NCBI RefSeq assembly: GCF_900176605.1
Contig: NZ_FXLP01000005.1
Location: 799,064-863,063 of the forward strand
Origin: Peptoniphilus vaginalis
GTDB lineage: Bacteria > Bacillota > Clostridia > Tissierellales > Peptoniphilaceae
Reading direction: 5' to 3'
Length of the DNA: 64,000 nucleotides
Shown here: positions 15,887-23,401 of the stretch, piece after piece
Layout of the letters: each line of letters opens with the position of its first letter
Position numbering within the stretch: the first letter of the stretch is position 1
The notes under the pieces: model-generated
Told to the model about the DNA's origin: nothing
The model's input: the letters and a program-made list of their open reading frames with translations, nothing else
Database searches by the model: none
Translations under genes and position numbers: made by a program

Positions 15887-17173
15887 TTATTTCTTTGGAG
15901 TTAGCTTTGTCATTCCACCCATATACATTTGTAGTGGTTCTGGAATTCTTACGCTGCCATCTTCTTGAAGTAGGTTTTCTAAGAAGGCGATTAACATTCT
16001 TGGTGGAGCAACAACTGTGTTGTTTAGTGTGTGGGCAAAGTATGTGCCATCCTTGCCACGAAGTTTGATGTTAAGTCTTCTTGCTTGTGCATCGCCAAGG
16101 TTTGAACATGATCCAACTTCAAAATATTTATTTTGTCTTGGAGAGAAGGCTTCAACGTCAAGAGACTTAACCTTTAAGTCTGCTAAGTCACCAGAACAAC
16201 ATTCAAGAGTTCTAACAGGTATATCTAATGAACGGAAGAAGTCCACTGTGTTTTGCCATAATTTTACGTACCAGTCTTTTGATTCTTCTGGCTTACAAAT
16301 TACAACCATTTCTTGTTTTTCAAATTGGTGAATCCTATAAACCCCTCTTTCTTCAATACCGTGAGCTCCAACTTCCTTTCTGAAGCATGGAGAATATGAA
16401 GTAAGTGCAAGAGGCATATCTTCTTCTGGAGTAATTGTATTTATATATTTACCAATCATTGAGTGTTCAGAAGTACCAATTAGGTAAAGGTCTTCGCCTT
16501 CAATCTTGTACATCATGTTTTCCATTTCTGTGAAACTCATAACACCTGTAACTACATCTGATCTAATCATAAAAGGTGGAATGTGATATTCAAAGCCACG
16601 GTCTATCATAAAGTCTCTTGCGTAAGCTAGGATTGCAGAGTGAAGTCTTGCAATATCTCCCTTTAAATAATAGAAACCTGCACCTGATGTATTTCTTGCA
16701 GAATCAAGATCAATTCCGTTAAAGCTTTCCATAATGTCAATGTGGTAAGGAATTTCAAAATCAGGAATTACTGGTTCGCCAAATCTTTCAAGCTCAACAT
16801 TTTCGCTGTCGTCCTTTCCTATTGGCACTGTTTCATCTATCATTTGTGGAATAACTTGCATCCTCTTCTTAAGTTCTTCAGCAAGGTCTCTTTCAGTAGC
16901 TTCAAGATTTGTTATCTCTTCATTAATTTCAGCAACTTTTTTCTTTGCTTCTTCTGCCTTGTCCTTTTCTCCCTTTTGCATAAAGCCACCAATTGCTTTT
17001 GAAGTTTGGTTTTTTTCTGCACGAAGATTGTCGCCCTTAGTTTTTGCTGCTCTTAGGTCCTCGTCAATCTTTATAACTTCATCAACTAGTGGAAGTTTGT
17101 CATCTTGGAACTTCTTTTTAATGTTTTCCTTAACTGCTTCTGGGTTTTCTCTTACAAATTTAATGTCTAACAT
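15887..17173 (-). CDS. serS: Serine--tRNA ligase
   Basis: Class II synthetase of 428 aa from ATG 17173 (GGGAGG six bases before; the in-frame upstream start is inside the T-box terminator). The N-terminal coiled-coil arm that grips the long variable arm of tRNA-Ser spans about residues 30-100 (Lys/Glu-rich). Motif 2 lies in FRKEVGAHGIEERGVYRIHQ with TSEHSMIG before it, and motif 3 in NNTVVAPPRMLIAFLEN near the C-terminus. It charges tRNA-Ser in the cytoplasm. Expression is controlled by the T-box leader directly upstream. A tRNA-Ser(TGA) gene is in the right-hand tRNA array. Confidence 0.97.
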   Translation of the reverse strand: MLDIKFVRENPEAVKENIKKKFQDDKLPLVDEVIKIDEDLRAAKTKGDNLRAEKNQTSKAIGGFMQKGEKDKAEEAKKKVAEINEEITNLEATERDLAEELKKRMQVIPQMIDETVPIGKDDSENVELERFGEPVIPDFEIPYHIDIMESFNGIDLDSARNTSGAGFYYLKGDIARLHSAILAYARDFMIDRGFEYHIPPFMIRSDVVTGVMSFTEMENMMYKIEGEDLYLIGTSEHSMIGKYINTITPEEDMPLALTSYSPCFRKEVGAHGIEERGVYRIHQFEKQEMVVICKPEESKDWYVKLWQNTVDFFRSLDIPVRTLECCSGDLADLKVKSLDVEAFSPRQNKYFEVGSCSNLGDAQARRLNIKLRGKDGTYFAHTLNNTVVAPPRMLIAFLENLLQEDGSVRIPEPLQMYMGGMTKLTPKK

Positions 17174-17190
17174 AAATCCTCCCTTAAAAT

Positions 17191-17380
17191 AAAAAAAGCC
17201 CCTCAATCCCTAAAGGGACGAGAGACCCGCGTTGCCACCCTAATTAACCAAATGGTTCACTTAAAATTTCATAGACTATGAGGTGGATTCATCTTAAAAA
17301 TTTTACAGGTTTTCACCAGCCACCTGCTCTCTTAAAAACTTTTTAAAATTACTATTCTCAATTATCGCCTTTTTTAGTTT
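17191..17380 (-). promoter_or_regulatory. T-box leader (serine) with terminator
   Basis: The minus strand carries the T-box core AGGGTGGCAACGCGGG (17237-17222), followed by the terminator CTCTCGTCCC-TTTA-GGGATTGAGGGG and seven Us ending at 17191. Uncharged tRNA-Ser should bind and favour the antiterminator. A candidate specifier UCC occurs in GATGAATCCACC of Stem I, but the fold was not computed and this assignment is tentative. Confidence 0.88.
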
Positions 17381-17385
17381 TTTTT

Positions 17386-17413
17386 ATTATAACATAAGTA
17401 AAAATAAGTTCAA
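17386..17413 (-). promoter_or_regulatory. Promoter of the serS T-box unit
   Basis: TTGAAC (17413-17408), a 16-bp spacer and TATAAT (17391-17386) on the minus strand. Confidence 0.75.
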
Positions 17414-17440
17414 GCTTTTTGTCCTTTAAAGTAACTTCAA

Positions 17441-17469
17441 TTGATTGCGTTGTTAAAAATGATTATAAT
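17441..17469 (+). promoter_or_regulatory. Toxin mRNA promoter, TA module 1
   Basis: TTGATT (17441-17446), 17 bp, TATAAT (17464-17469). The following mRNA leader (AGTGAGGACATAC...GGTGGTTGC) closely resembles that of module 2 and begins like both antisense RNAs (GAGGACA). Confidence 0.75.
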
Positions 17470-17543
17470 AAGAGTGAGGACATACAGATGGTGGTTGCCT
17501 AATAAAAATATTAGGAGGGACGACTATACCCATTCGGGCACAC

Positions 17544-17627
17544 GTGAGTGACTATGAAATTCTATCCTTAATAATAGAATTTGCAACACTAATAGTCATC
17601 ATCTTAACACTTTACGATAAAAAGTAG
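17544..17627 (+). CDS. Holin-like type I toxin, copy 1 (27 aa)
   Basis: The ORF encodes a 27-residue peptide that starts MSDYEILSLII and ends TLYDKK: a short polar head, one membrane helix of about 20 residues, and a basic tail. This matches the putative holin-like toxin family (TxpA/BsrG/BsrE type). The start is GTG at 17544. Its Shine-Dalgarno AGGAGGG (17513-17519) is 24 bases away and partly inside a perfect 7-bp hairpin (CCTAATA/TATTAGG, 17498-17515). The extra distance is explained by a 20-base insertion containing TACCCATTCGGGCAC, so translation may be weak or differently controlled. Such toxins insert in the membrane when the unstable antisense RNA is lost. Confidence 0.75.
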   Translation: MSDYEILSLIIEFATLIVIILTLYDKK

Positions 17628-17635
17628 TTAAAATG

Positions 17636-17669
17636 AAAAAACCACCTGTATCGCACTACAAGTGGTTTT
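17636..17669. terminator. Bidirectional terminator, TA module 1
   Basis: ACCACCTGTA (17641-17650) pairs with TACAAGTGGT (17657-17666), with an A run on the left and T run on the right. It ends both the toxin mRNA and the antisense RNA, which overlap here. Confidence 0.8.
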
Positions 17670-17734
17670 AGTATAAAACTAACTATAAGGCGACCGCTGC
17701 TTGTGCCCGAATGGGTATTAACGGTGTCCTCTTT
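17637..17734 (-). ncRNA. Antisense RNA antitoxin, TA module 1
   Basis: A TATAAT on the minus strand (17746-17741) would start an RNA of about 100 nt near 17734 (5' GAGGACACCGTTAA) that converges on the toxin mRNA and ends at their shared terminator. The arrangement is that of RatA, SR4/SR5 and Fst-type RNA II. The RNA contains TACCCATTCGGGCAC, the same 15-mer as the toxin leader. Confidence 0.7.
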
Positions 17735-17817
17735 ATCTATATTATAACATAAGATTTTTATTTTTAAAGGCTACAAGGCCTTTTTTTATTTATGACTTAC
17801 TCTTACCAATTTATTAA

Positions 17818-17846
17818 TTGATGGAGTTTTATAAAATATGTATAAT
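17818..17846 (+). promoter_or_regulatory. Toxin mRNA promoter, TA module 2
   Basis: TTGATG (17818-17823), 17 bp, TATAAT (17841-17846), followed by ATGAGGACATACC and GGTGGTTGCTC. Confidence 0.75.
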
Positions 17847-17906
17847 AGGAATGAGGACATACCAAGGTGGTTGCTCTTTACTTTTATAGTAAAGGGGGTG
17901 ATTGCA

Positions 17907-17993
17907 ATGTCAGATTTTGAAATATTAAGCCTTGTGCTAAAATTCATTGGTTTGATTATTGCTATATTAGCCCTGTTTCTTAATAAGAAATAG
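17907..17993 (+). CDS. Holin-like type I toxin, copy 2 (28 aa)
   Basis: The 28-aa peptide starts MSDFEILSLVLKFIGLI and ends LFLNKK. It is a clear paralogue of copy 1: nine of the first eleven residues are alike in character, with one membrane helix and a Lys tail. ATG 17907 has GGGGGTG seven bases upstream, and that site abuts a hairpin (CTTTAC at 17876-17881, GTAAAG at 17889-17894), as in 5' stem-loops that mask toxin translation in the Fst family. Copy 2 lacks the 15-mer insertion and looks like the ancestral layout. Confidence 0.78.
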   Translation: MSDFEILSLVLKFIGLIIAILALFLNKK

Positions 17994-18001
17994 CATAAAA
18001 T

Positions 18002-18081
18002 AAAATACCACCTGTATTGCACTACAAGTGGTATTAAATAAATATCAACTTAGAGCAACCGTCTTAAACGGTGTCCTCTTT
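18002..18081 (-). ncRNA. Antisense RNA antitoxin, TA module 2
   Basis: A TATAAT on the minus strand (18093-18088) would give an RNA of about 80 nt beginning GAGGACACCGTTTAAGACGG and ending at the bidirectional hairpin at 18006-18033. It overlaps the 3' end of toxin 2 mRNA. Confidence 0.7.
18006..18033. terminator. Bidirectional terminator, TA module 2
   Basis: TACCACCTGTA pairs with TACAAGTGGTA (one mismatch). It is nearly identical to the module 1 terminator. Confidence 0.8.
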
Positions 18082-18131
18082 ATCTATATTATAACACAAG
18101 ATTTTTATTTTTAAAGGCTGCAAGGCCTTTT

Positions 18132-18248
18132 TTATTTTTTAAGATACTTTATAATGGCAAGTATTGCCAAGATAATAAGTACAAAAATTCCTACATAGAC
18201 CCCAAAACCTAAGATTAAAGCAATAAGTGATTTAGAAGTAAAAGCCAT
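18132..18248 (-). CDS. Small single-pass membrane protein (38 aa)
   Basis: The peptide begins MAFTSKSLIALIL, has one long hydrophobic helix (about residues 8-33) and ends IIKYLKK. I do not recognise the family. ATG 18248 has AAGGAGG eight bases upstream, and TATAAT lies on the minus strand about 30 bases further up. A longer in-frame ORF reaches 18482 but would read across the divergent promoter of the MoxR gene, so the short form is preferred. It lies just beyond the toxin-antitoxin modules and could be another membrane-active peptide, but it has no antisense promoter and does not resemble the two toxins. Confidence 0.6.
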   Translation of the reverse strand: MAFTSKSLIALILGFGVYVGIFVLIILAILAIIKYLKK

Positions 18249-18360
18249 AATGATTCCTCCTTTATACTTTCTTACATTATAACAATAAAATAAATCTTTT
18301 ACAAAATTTATTTCCCACACATATTTTTTCTTTTTGTTATAATAGGCAAGAGGTGATGAA

Positions 18361-19272
18361 ATGAGAGACTTCTTACTTTCACAAGGCGTTTCAAAGGATC
18401 TACTTAAGGGAGTAGACGAATTTATAAAAAAACATAATTTAAATAAGGATTTTGAATATAGAATTCCAAATATAAAATACAAATATTACGGCAAAAAAAC
18501 TTGGGAGAAGGCCATCGCTGCAATTTTATCTGGCGACAATATCCTCCTCTCTGGACCAAAGGCAACGGGCAAAAATGTTTTGGCAGAAAACTTGGCATAT
18601 CTCTTTAAGAGACCCCTCTGGACAGTTTCTTTAAACATTGCATCAGACCCTTCAAGCTTAATTGGATCTGATACCTTCAAGAACAACGAAGTAACTCTTA
18701 AGAAGGGACCAGTTTATGAAGCAGCAGAAGAAGGTGGCTTTGCAGTCTTTGACGAAATAAATATGGCTAAGAACGAAGCCCTTTCCGTTGTCCACTCCAC
18801 TCTTGACTACAGAAGGGTTCTTGATATTTCTGGTTACGACAGACTTATGCTAAACGATGCAACAAGATTTATCGCCACAATGAACTACGGCTACATTGGT
18901 ACTCGTGATCTTAACGAAGCCTTGGTGTCAAGATTTTTGGTAATCGATATGCCAACTATTACTGAAGAGGACCTTGCAAAGTTGTTTAAAGAAAACACAA
19001 GACTCAACAAAGATGCAATAAAAATTTTCACAAGATTATTTTTAGACCTTCAAGAGAAATCTCTTAACTCAGAAATTTCTTCCAAGGCCATAGACCTTCG
19101 TGGACTTATGTCAAGTATTGAGCTAATGAATCGTGGACTTGGCATAAGAGAGTCCCTTGACCTTGGCATTGTTGACAAGACCTTTGACTCCTACGAAAAG
19201 GAAATTGTCAATGACGTCATTGACACACTTTTTGTAAAAAATATTGAAAGAGCTGATCTCTTTGAAGGATGA
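18361..19272 (+). CDS. MoxR-type AAA+ ATPase
   Basis: Cytoplasmic AAA+ protein of 303 aa. It has an N-terminal helical stretch (1-50), Walker A GPKATGKNVLAENLA (about 64), Walker B FAVFDEINMAKNEA (about 124), sensor 1 RFIATMNYGY and an arginine-finger segment NEALVSRFLVID. MoxR, CobS and NorQ-like ATPases act with a VWA-domain partner to insert metals or remodel target proteins. The partner is the next gene, which overlaps its 3' end. The client protein is unknown and no nearby metalloenzyme suggests one. RAGGTGATG upstream supplies the ribosome site. Confidence 0.85.
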   Translation: MRDFLLSQGVSKDLLKGVDEFIKKHNLNKDFEYRIPNIKYKYYGKKTWEKAIAAILSGDNILLSGPKATGKNVLAENLAYLFKRPLWTVSLNIASDPSSLIGSDTFKNNEVTLKKGPVYEAAEEGGFAVFDEINMAKNEALSVVHSTLDYRRVLDISGYDRLMLNDATRFIATMNYGYIGTRDLNEALVSRFLVIDMPTITEEDLAKLFKENTRLNKDAIKIFTRLFLDLQEKSLNSEISSKAIDLRGLMSSIELMNRGLGIRESLDLGIVDKTFDSYEKEIVNDVIDTLFVKNIERADLFEG

Positions 19273-20977
19273 AAATAGGCTAAAAAATATTTTTTGGACT
19301 TTATCAGACTTCTACGACTTTGATATTTTTAATTTTTCACTTAAACCTGAAGACTCCTACGAGGCTGCCCTTCTTGGTCATGCCAGTAGGTATTTTGATT
19401 TTTATGTACTTGATGACTTCTTCAAGAAGTATGTAAATTCATTAAACAACAAAAGGGACTTGTGGGAAATTTCAAAATTAGTTTTGGAAAATATTTTTTC
19501 ACAAGAAATGATTTTGGAAAGACCAGGGACCTTGGATTTTAAAAATGGCCACGATGAAAAAATTTTAAAAAATCTAAGCAGACAAAAAATTATTATGACT
19601 ACGGAACTTAAAATTGGCTACATCAGAAAAGAAAAAGGTCAATATCCAAAGGTCCAAAGAGTCTTAGAAGAGATGTTAGGAGAAATTTATAACTTTAAGG
19701 AGAAAGATACTTTTAAGTATCTTGACTTCTTAAGATATCTTTTCAAAAAATATTTTCACATCAACAAGGACCTTCCCCATGACACAGAAGAGTCCTACGA
19801 TGAATTTAAAAAAGAAGCTAAGTCCAACTCAACTTCAAAGAAAAATTCTCCCTACCAGAGAAAAAATTTCATAGACAAGGACTTCCTTGAGAGGTACAAC
19901 ATTGAGTCAGCTGAGTTCACCTTCTTTAATGACGACTACAGGGACATAAACGTTAAAGAAGACACTCTAGTAAATAACTTTGGAGACAAAAGTATTTACA
20001 AGGCTCTAGTCAAACGATATGGGATAGAAAAAATAAAAAGACACACGGCTGATAGGATTGCCCAAGAGATTTCAACTGGCATCCACGAGGAAATAAAATT
20101 TTTCTTCCCTGTGGGAAAGTTTGAAAATAAGTCTTCATACTATGCCCAAGAAGAGAAGGGAAATTACTCTGACAACTTAAACTTTTATGAGAGCAACAAG
20201 TTGCAAAATTCTCGTGCCATAAGAGAACTTGCTGGCGTAGTAAAAAATTCCCTCTTAAAAGAATCTGAAGATGAAATATTAAAATCCACTTCTGGAAAAA
20301 TTATTCCATCAGAAATTTGGAAGACGAGAGAGTTAAATGAAGATAGGATTTTTGAAAAAATTAACAGGAAGGACTCCAATGAAATTTATGTAGACATTCT
20401 CTTGGACTCCTCTGCTTCACAAAATGATAGGAAGGAAATTCTTGCAACAGAAACCTATATCATTGCAGAGGCCCTAACATCTTTAAATATAAAAACTAGG
20501 GTCTTCTCTTACAACAACTTTTACAATTATCTTGTAATAAAAAAATACAGAGACTACAATGATCCAAAAATAAAAAATAAGGACATCTTCAAGTACTCTC
20601 CTTCGGGATCTAATAGAGATGGCCTTGCAATAAAATTTATGCGACACCTGATTTCAAAAAACAGAGACGCAAGAAGATTTTTAATTGTTCTAACTGATGG
20701 CCTTCCCTTTGACGAAATCGACATTGGAATAGTTGGTGCATCAAAGACGCCTGGAGAAAATTACAAGGACGAAGAAGCTGTAATGGACACATCAAAGGAA
20801 GTCCTCTTGACAAGACTTAAAGGGATCAACACCTTTGGAGTCTTCACTGGCAAAGAGGCAGAAAGTATGAACATCAAGAAGATTTACGGCAATGACTACG
20901 CTTATATAACTGACATCGCCCGCTTCCACAAGGTAGTTGGTATATTTTTAAAAACTTATGCAAATAAAATAGAGTAG
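19262..20977 (+). CDS. VWA-domain partner of the MoxR ATPase (CobT/NorD-like)
   Basis: The protein has about 571 aa. No ATG fits; TTG at 19262 (AAAGAG eight bases upstream) is chosen, TTG at 19244 is possible, and both overlap the ATPase gene. The first 350 residues are helical and charged with a Ser/Lys-rich linker near 190-205. The C-terminal VWA domain has a MIDAS: DSSAS (D-x-S-x-S, about 384), SGSNRDG and LTDGLPFDE. In CobST and NorQD systems the VWA protein selects the client for the ATPase. Expression is coupled to the ATPase gene by the overlap. Confidence 0.82.
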   Translation: MKDENRLKNIFWTLSDFYDFDIFNFSLKPEDSYEAALLGHASRYFDFYVLDDFFKKYVNSLNNKRDLWEISKLVLENIFSQEMILERPGTLDFKNGHDEKILKNLSRQKIIMTTELKIGYIRKEKGQYPKVQRVLEEMLGEIYNFKEKDTFKYLDFLRYLFKKYFHINKDLPHDTEESYDEFKKEAKSNSTSKKNSPYQRKNFIDKDFLERYNIESAEFTFFNDDYRDINVKEDTLVNNFGDKSIYKALVKRYGIEKIKRHTADRIAQEISTGIHEEIKFFFPVGKFENKSSYYAQEEKGNYSDNLNFYESNKLQNSRAIRELAGVVKNSLLKESEDEILKSTSGKIIPSEIWKTRELNEDRIFEKINRKDSNEIYVDILLDSSASQNDRKEILATETYIIAEALTSLNIKTRVFSYNNFYNYLVIKKYRDYNDPKIKNKDIFKYSPSGSNRDGLAIKFMRHLISKNRDARRFLIVLTDGLPFDEIDIGIVGASKTPGENYKDEEAVMDTSKEVLLTRLKGINTFGVFTGKEAESMNIKKIYGNDYAYITDIARFHKVVGIFLKTYANKIE

Positions 20978-21006
20978 GTTCAATGAGAAACCTACTCTAT
21001 TTTTAA
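20969..21006. terminator. Terminator after the MoxR-VWA operon, probably bidirectional
   Basis: ATAGAGTAGGTT pairs perfectly with AACCTACTCTAT (20989-21000), followed by T5. The VWA stop codon lies in the 5' arm. The A-rich left side could also serve the converging aminotransferase gene. Confidence 0.88.
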
Positions 21007-21074
21007 TGCTTTTGCTATATTAAATCCTCCTTAACAAGGACCACTGAATAAATAATTTTTAAAATCCAATGAGC

Positions 21075-22256
21075 TTACTTATTTAAAAAATGCTTACAAG
21101 CTTTCTCCATCCTATTAAGACCTTCAACTATATCTTCGTAAGAAGATGCGTAGGAAAATCTAACAAAGCCTTCTCCAGCACTTCCGAAAACTGTTCCTGG
21201 AACAATTGCAACACATTCTTCATCAAGAAGGTAGTTGCAAAATTCTTCTGAAGAAACTCCTAGTCCCTTGATATTTATAAAGGCATAAAAGGCACCATCA
21301 GGTGCATTTAGGCTAAGTCCTTCAATGGAGTTAACTTTATCGACAATGTAATCACGTCTTCTCTTGTATTCCTTAACCATTTCTTCTGCGCCTTCATTTC
21401 CTTCTTTAAGGGCAGTGATACCTCCATGTTGAACAAAGGAAGTTGCACAAGAAGTATTGTGTTGGTGGATAATATTTAGGACCCTAATAAATTCTTCTGG
21501 GGCTGCAATATAAGCAAGACGGAAGCCTGTCATAGAATAAGTTTTTGAGAAACCATTAATAGTAATAGTTCTTTCCTTCATTCCATCAAGAGATGCAATG
21601 GATACATGCTCTTTGTTTCCATAAATAATCTTTTCGTAAATCTCATCAGAAATTACTAGGATATCTTTTTTCTTTGCAAAGTCAGCAAGTTTTTCCAAAG
21701 TTTCTAGTGTGAACATAGATCCAATTGGGTTTGATGGGTTAATAATTACAATAGCCTTAGTCTTTTCTGTAACAAGACCTTCAAGTTCATCAAAATCAAT
21801 TTGGAAGTCATTTTCTTCTGCAAGACTATATCTTACAGGCACAGCTCCCATAATATAAGCTGCGTTAACATAGTTTGGCCAGCATGGGTTTGGTAAAAGA
21901 ATCTCGTCATCTTCTTCAAGGATTAGTGAATAAGAATCATAAATAGATTCAGTAGCTCCTGCTGTTATCAAGACTTCCTTTGCAGTATAGTCTAAATTAT
22001 TTTCATTTCTAAGTTTTTCAGCCACAGCTTCTCTTAGAGGCATTACGCCATAATTTGATGTATAAAAAACATTTCCATCTTCGATGCTCTTTATAGTAGC
22101 ATCTTTTATTACCTTTGGAGTGTCAAAGTCTGGTCTGCCTACTTCGAAGTGGTAGATTTTTTTGCCAGCTCTTTCCATCTCAAGGGTTTTTTCATTGATT
22201 TTTCTAATGCCAGATGGCCCAACCTTATTAAACTTACTACAAATAAAATCTCTCAT
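21075..22256 (-). CDS. PLP-dependent class I aminotransferase
   Basis: Cytoplasmic enzyme of 393 aa, fold type I. Visible motifs are the substrate Arg region FEVGRPDFDTP (about 38), ITAGATESIYDSY, NPSNPIG, VISDEIYEKI, the PLP lysine in TINGFSKTYSMTG (about 231) and C-terminal FVRFSYASSYED with the carboxylate-binding Arg. It is closest to aspartate- or broad-specificity aminotransferases (AspC/PatA group); the amino donor cannot be fixed. It follows the threonine dehydratase gene by 10 bp in one operon, which suggests amino-acid fermentation, for example of 2-oxobutyrate-linked or glutamate-linked transamination. Confidence 0.85.
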   Translation of the reverse strand: MRDFICSKFNKVGPSGIRKINEKTLEMERAGKKIYHFEVGRPDFDTPKVIKDATIKSIEDGNVFYTSNYGVMPLREAVAEKLRNENNLDYTAKEVLITAGATESIYDSYSLILEEDDEILLPNPCWPNYVNAAYIMGAVPVRYSLAEENDFQIDFDELEGLVTEKTKAIVIINPSNPIGSMFTLETLEKLADFAKKKDILVISDEIYEKIIYGNKEHVSIASLDGMKERTITINGFSKTYSMTGFRLAYIAAPEEFIRVLNIIHQHNTSCATSFVQHGGITALKEGNEGAEEMVKEYKRRRDYIVDKVNSIEGLSLNAPDGAFYAFINIKGLGVSSEEFCNYLLDEECVAIVPGTVFGSAGEGFVRFSYASSYEDIVEGLNRMEKACKHFLNK

Positions 22257-22266
22257 GATTTCCTCC

Positions 22267-23223
22267 CTAAGAATTTATTATTTCTTCAATTGCTCTGCCT
22301 TCTACATTGCCACCTGTTATTATGAGAACTAATTTGTCCTTGTCATCATAATCTATTTTGCCTTCTAAGATTGCACCAAGACCTATTGCAGAAGATGGCT
22401 CAACAATTAATTTCTCTTTATTATACAATAAATCTAAAGCTTTTTTAATATTTTTATCTTGGCAAGTTACAATGTCATCAACAAGATCTCTTACAATTGG
22501 AAAAACATGGTCTCCAGGTTTAACAGAAAGAAGTCCATCAGCAAGAGTTGCTCCCCTCTTTACTTGACTTGGCTCACCTTCTTTAAGTGATAAAGTATAT
22601 CTTGCAACATTTTCTGGTTCAACTCCAATGACCTTGGATCCTTTTGAAACTCCCTTAGTATACATGGCGATACCAGAGATTAGTCCGCCACCACCAATAG
22701 GAACAATCATCTTCAAGTTGTCCATCTTGTCTAAGACTTCCACTGCAATAGTTCCTTGACCTTCAGAAACATCTAAGTCGTCATAAGGATGAATGAAAGT
22801 CATTCCTTCCTTTTCAGAAATTTCCTTTGCAACTTCAAATCTTGTTTCAACGCTTGTGATTACAATTTCTGCACCAAGATCTTTTATCATTTGTCTCTTG
22901 GCTTCAGTAGAAGTATCTGATAGGACAATCTTAGCTGGGATCCCTAACATTTTTGCGCAAGTTGCAATTCCCTTGCCGTGATTACCACTAGAAGCTGTGA
23001 CAACACCCTTTTTTAATTCTTCTTCAGAAAGTTTTCTAATTTTATTTAGAGCACCTCTTATCTTGAAGGAATTTGTCTTTTGCATATTTTCAAGTTTTGC
23101 ATAAATAGATGTGCCAAGCATTTCTGAAATATGATTAAGTCTTACTAGAGGAGTTTCATAAATAAAATCCCCTATTCTTTCTCTCGCCTTTATAGTTTCC
23201 TTGTATCCATTTTTATAATCCAT
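22267..23223 (-). CDS. Threonine ammonia-lyase (catabolic type)
   Basis: PLP enzyme of 318 aa that deaminates L-threonine (and often L-serine) to 2-oxobutyrate and ammonia. ATG 23223 is preceded by AAAGGAG; the longer frame to 23331 crosses the promoter and is rejected. The PLP lysine is in TNSFKIRGALNK (about 58), the substrate loop is ASSGNHGKG, and the glycine-rich phosphate loop is PIGGGGLISG. There is no C-terminal ACT regulatory domain, so it resembles TdcB-like degradative rather than biosynthetic IlvA enzymes. It is the first gene of a two-gene operon with the aminotransferase and has its own consensus promoter. Confidence 0.88.
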   Translation of the reverse strand: MDYKNGYKETIKARERIGDFIYETPLVRLNHISEMLGTSIYAKLENMQKTNSFKIRGALNKIRKLSEEELKKGVVTASSGNHGKGIATCAKMLGIPAKIVLSDTSTEAKRQMIKDLGAEIVITSVETRFEVAKEISEKEGMTFIHPYDDLDVSEGQGTIAVEVLDKMDNLKMIVPIGGGGLISGIAMYTKGVSKGSKVIGVEPENVARYTLSLKEGEPSQVKRGATLADGLLSVKPGDHVFPIVRDLVDDIVTCQDKNIKKALDLLYNKEKLIVEPSSAIGLGAILEGKIDYDDKDKLVLIITGGNVEGRAIEEIINS

Positions 23224-23268
23224 TTTTTCTCCTTTAAAAAAATTAAATATACTGTAACCTTTTTTGAT

Positions 23269-23297
23269 ATTATAATACGATAAAGTGAGTTTGTAAA
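23269..23297 (-). promoter_or_regulatory. Promoter of the threonine dehydratase operon
   Basis: TTTACA (23297-23292), 17 bp, TATAAT (23274-23269) on the minus strand. Confidence 0.75.
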
Positions 23298-23356
23298 ATG
23301 ATATTGACCTTTGAAAAACAAAAGAATTCATTGTAGAAAAATTTTGAATAGCAAAT

Positions 23357-23380
23357 TAAAAAAGGCCTCCGAAGAGACCT
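23357..23380 (-). terminator. Intrinsic terminator with UUCG loop, after the amidohydrolase gene
   Basis: On the minus strand AGGTCTC-TTCG-GAGGCCT is followed by six Ts. It separates the amidohydrolase from the threonine dehydratase operon. Confidence 0.88.
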
Positions 23381-23401
23381 CTAACAATTTATTTTATTAA
23401 C

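Noticed and set aside
18249..18482. Upstream extension of the 38-aa membrane peptide to 116 aa
   Set aside because: The extra part is antisense to the MoxR gene start and crosses both promoters; the internal ATG has a strong ribosome site.
23224..23331. N-terminal extension of the threonine dehydratase
   Set aside because: It would translate the promoter region; ATG 23223 has a perfect ribosome site and gives the normal family length.
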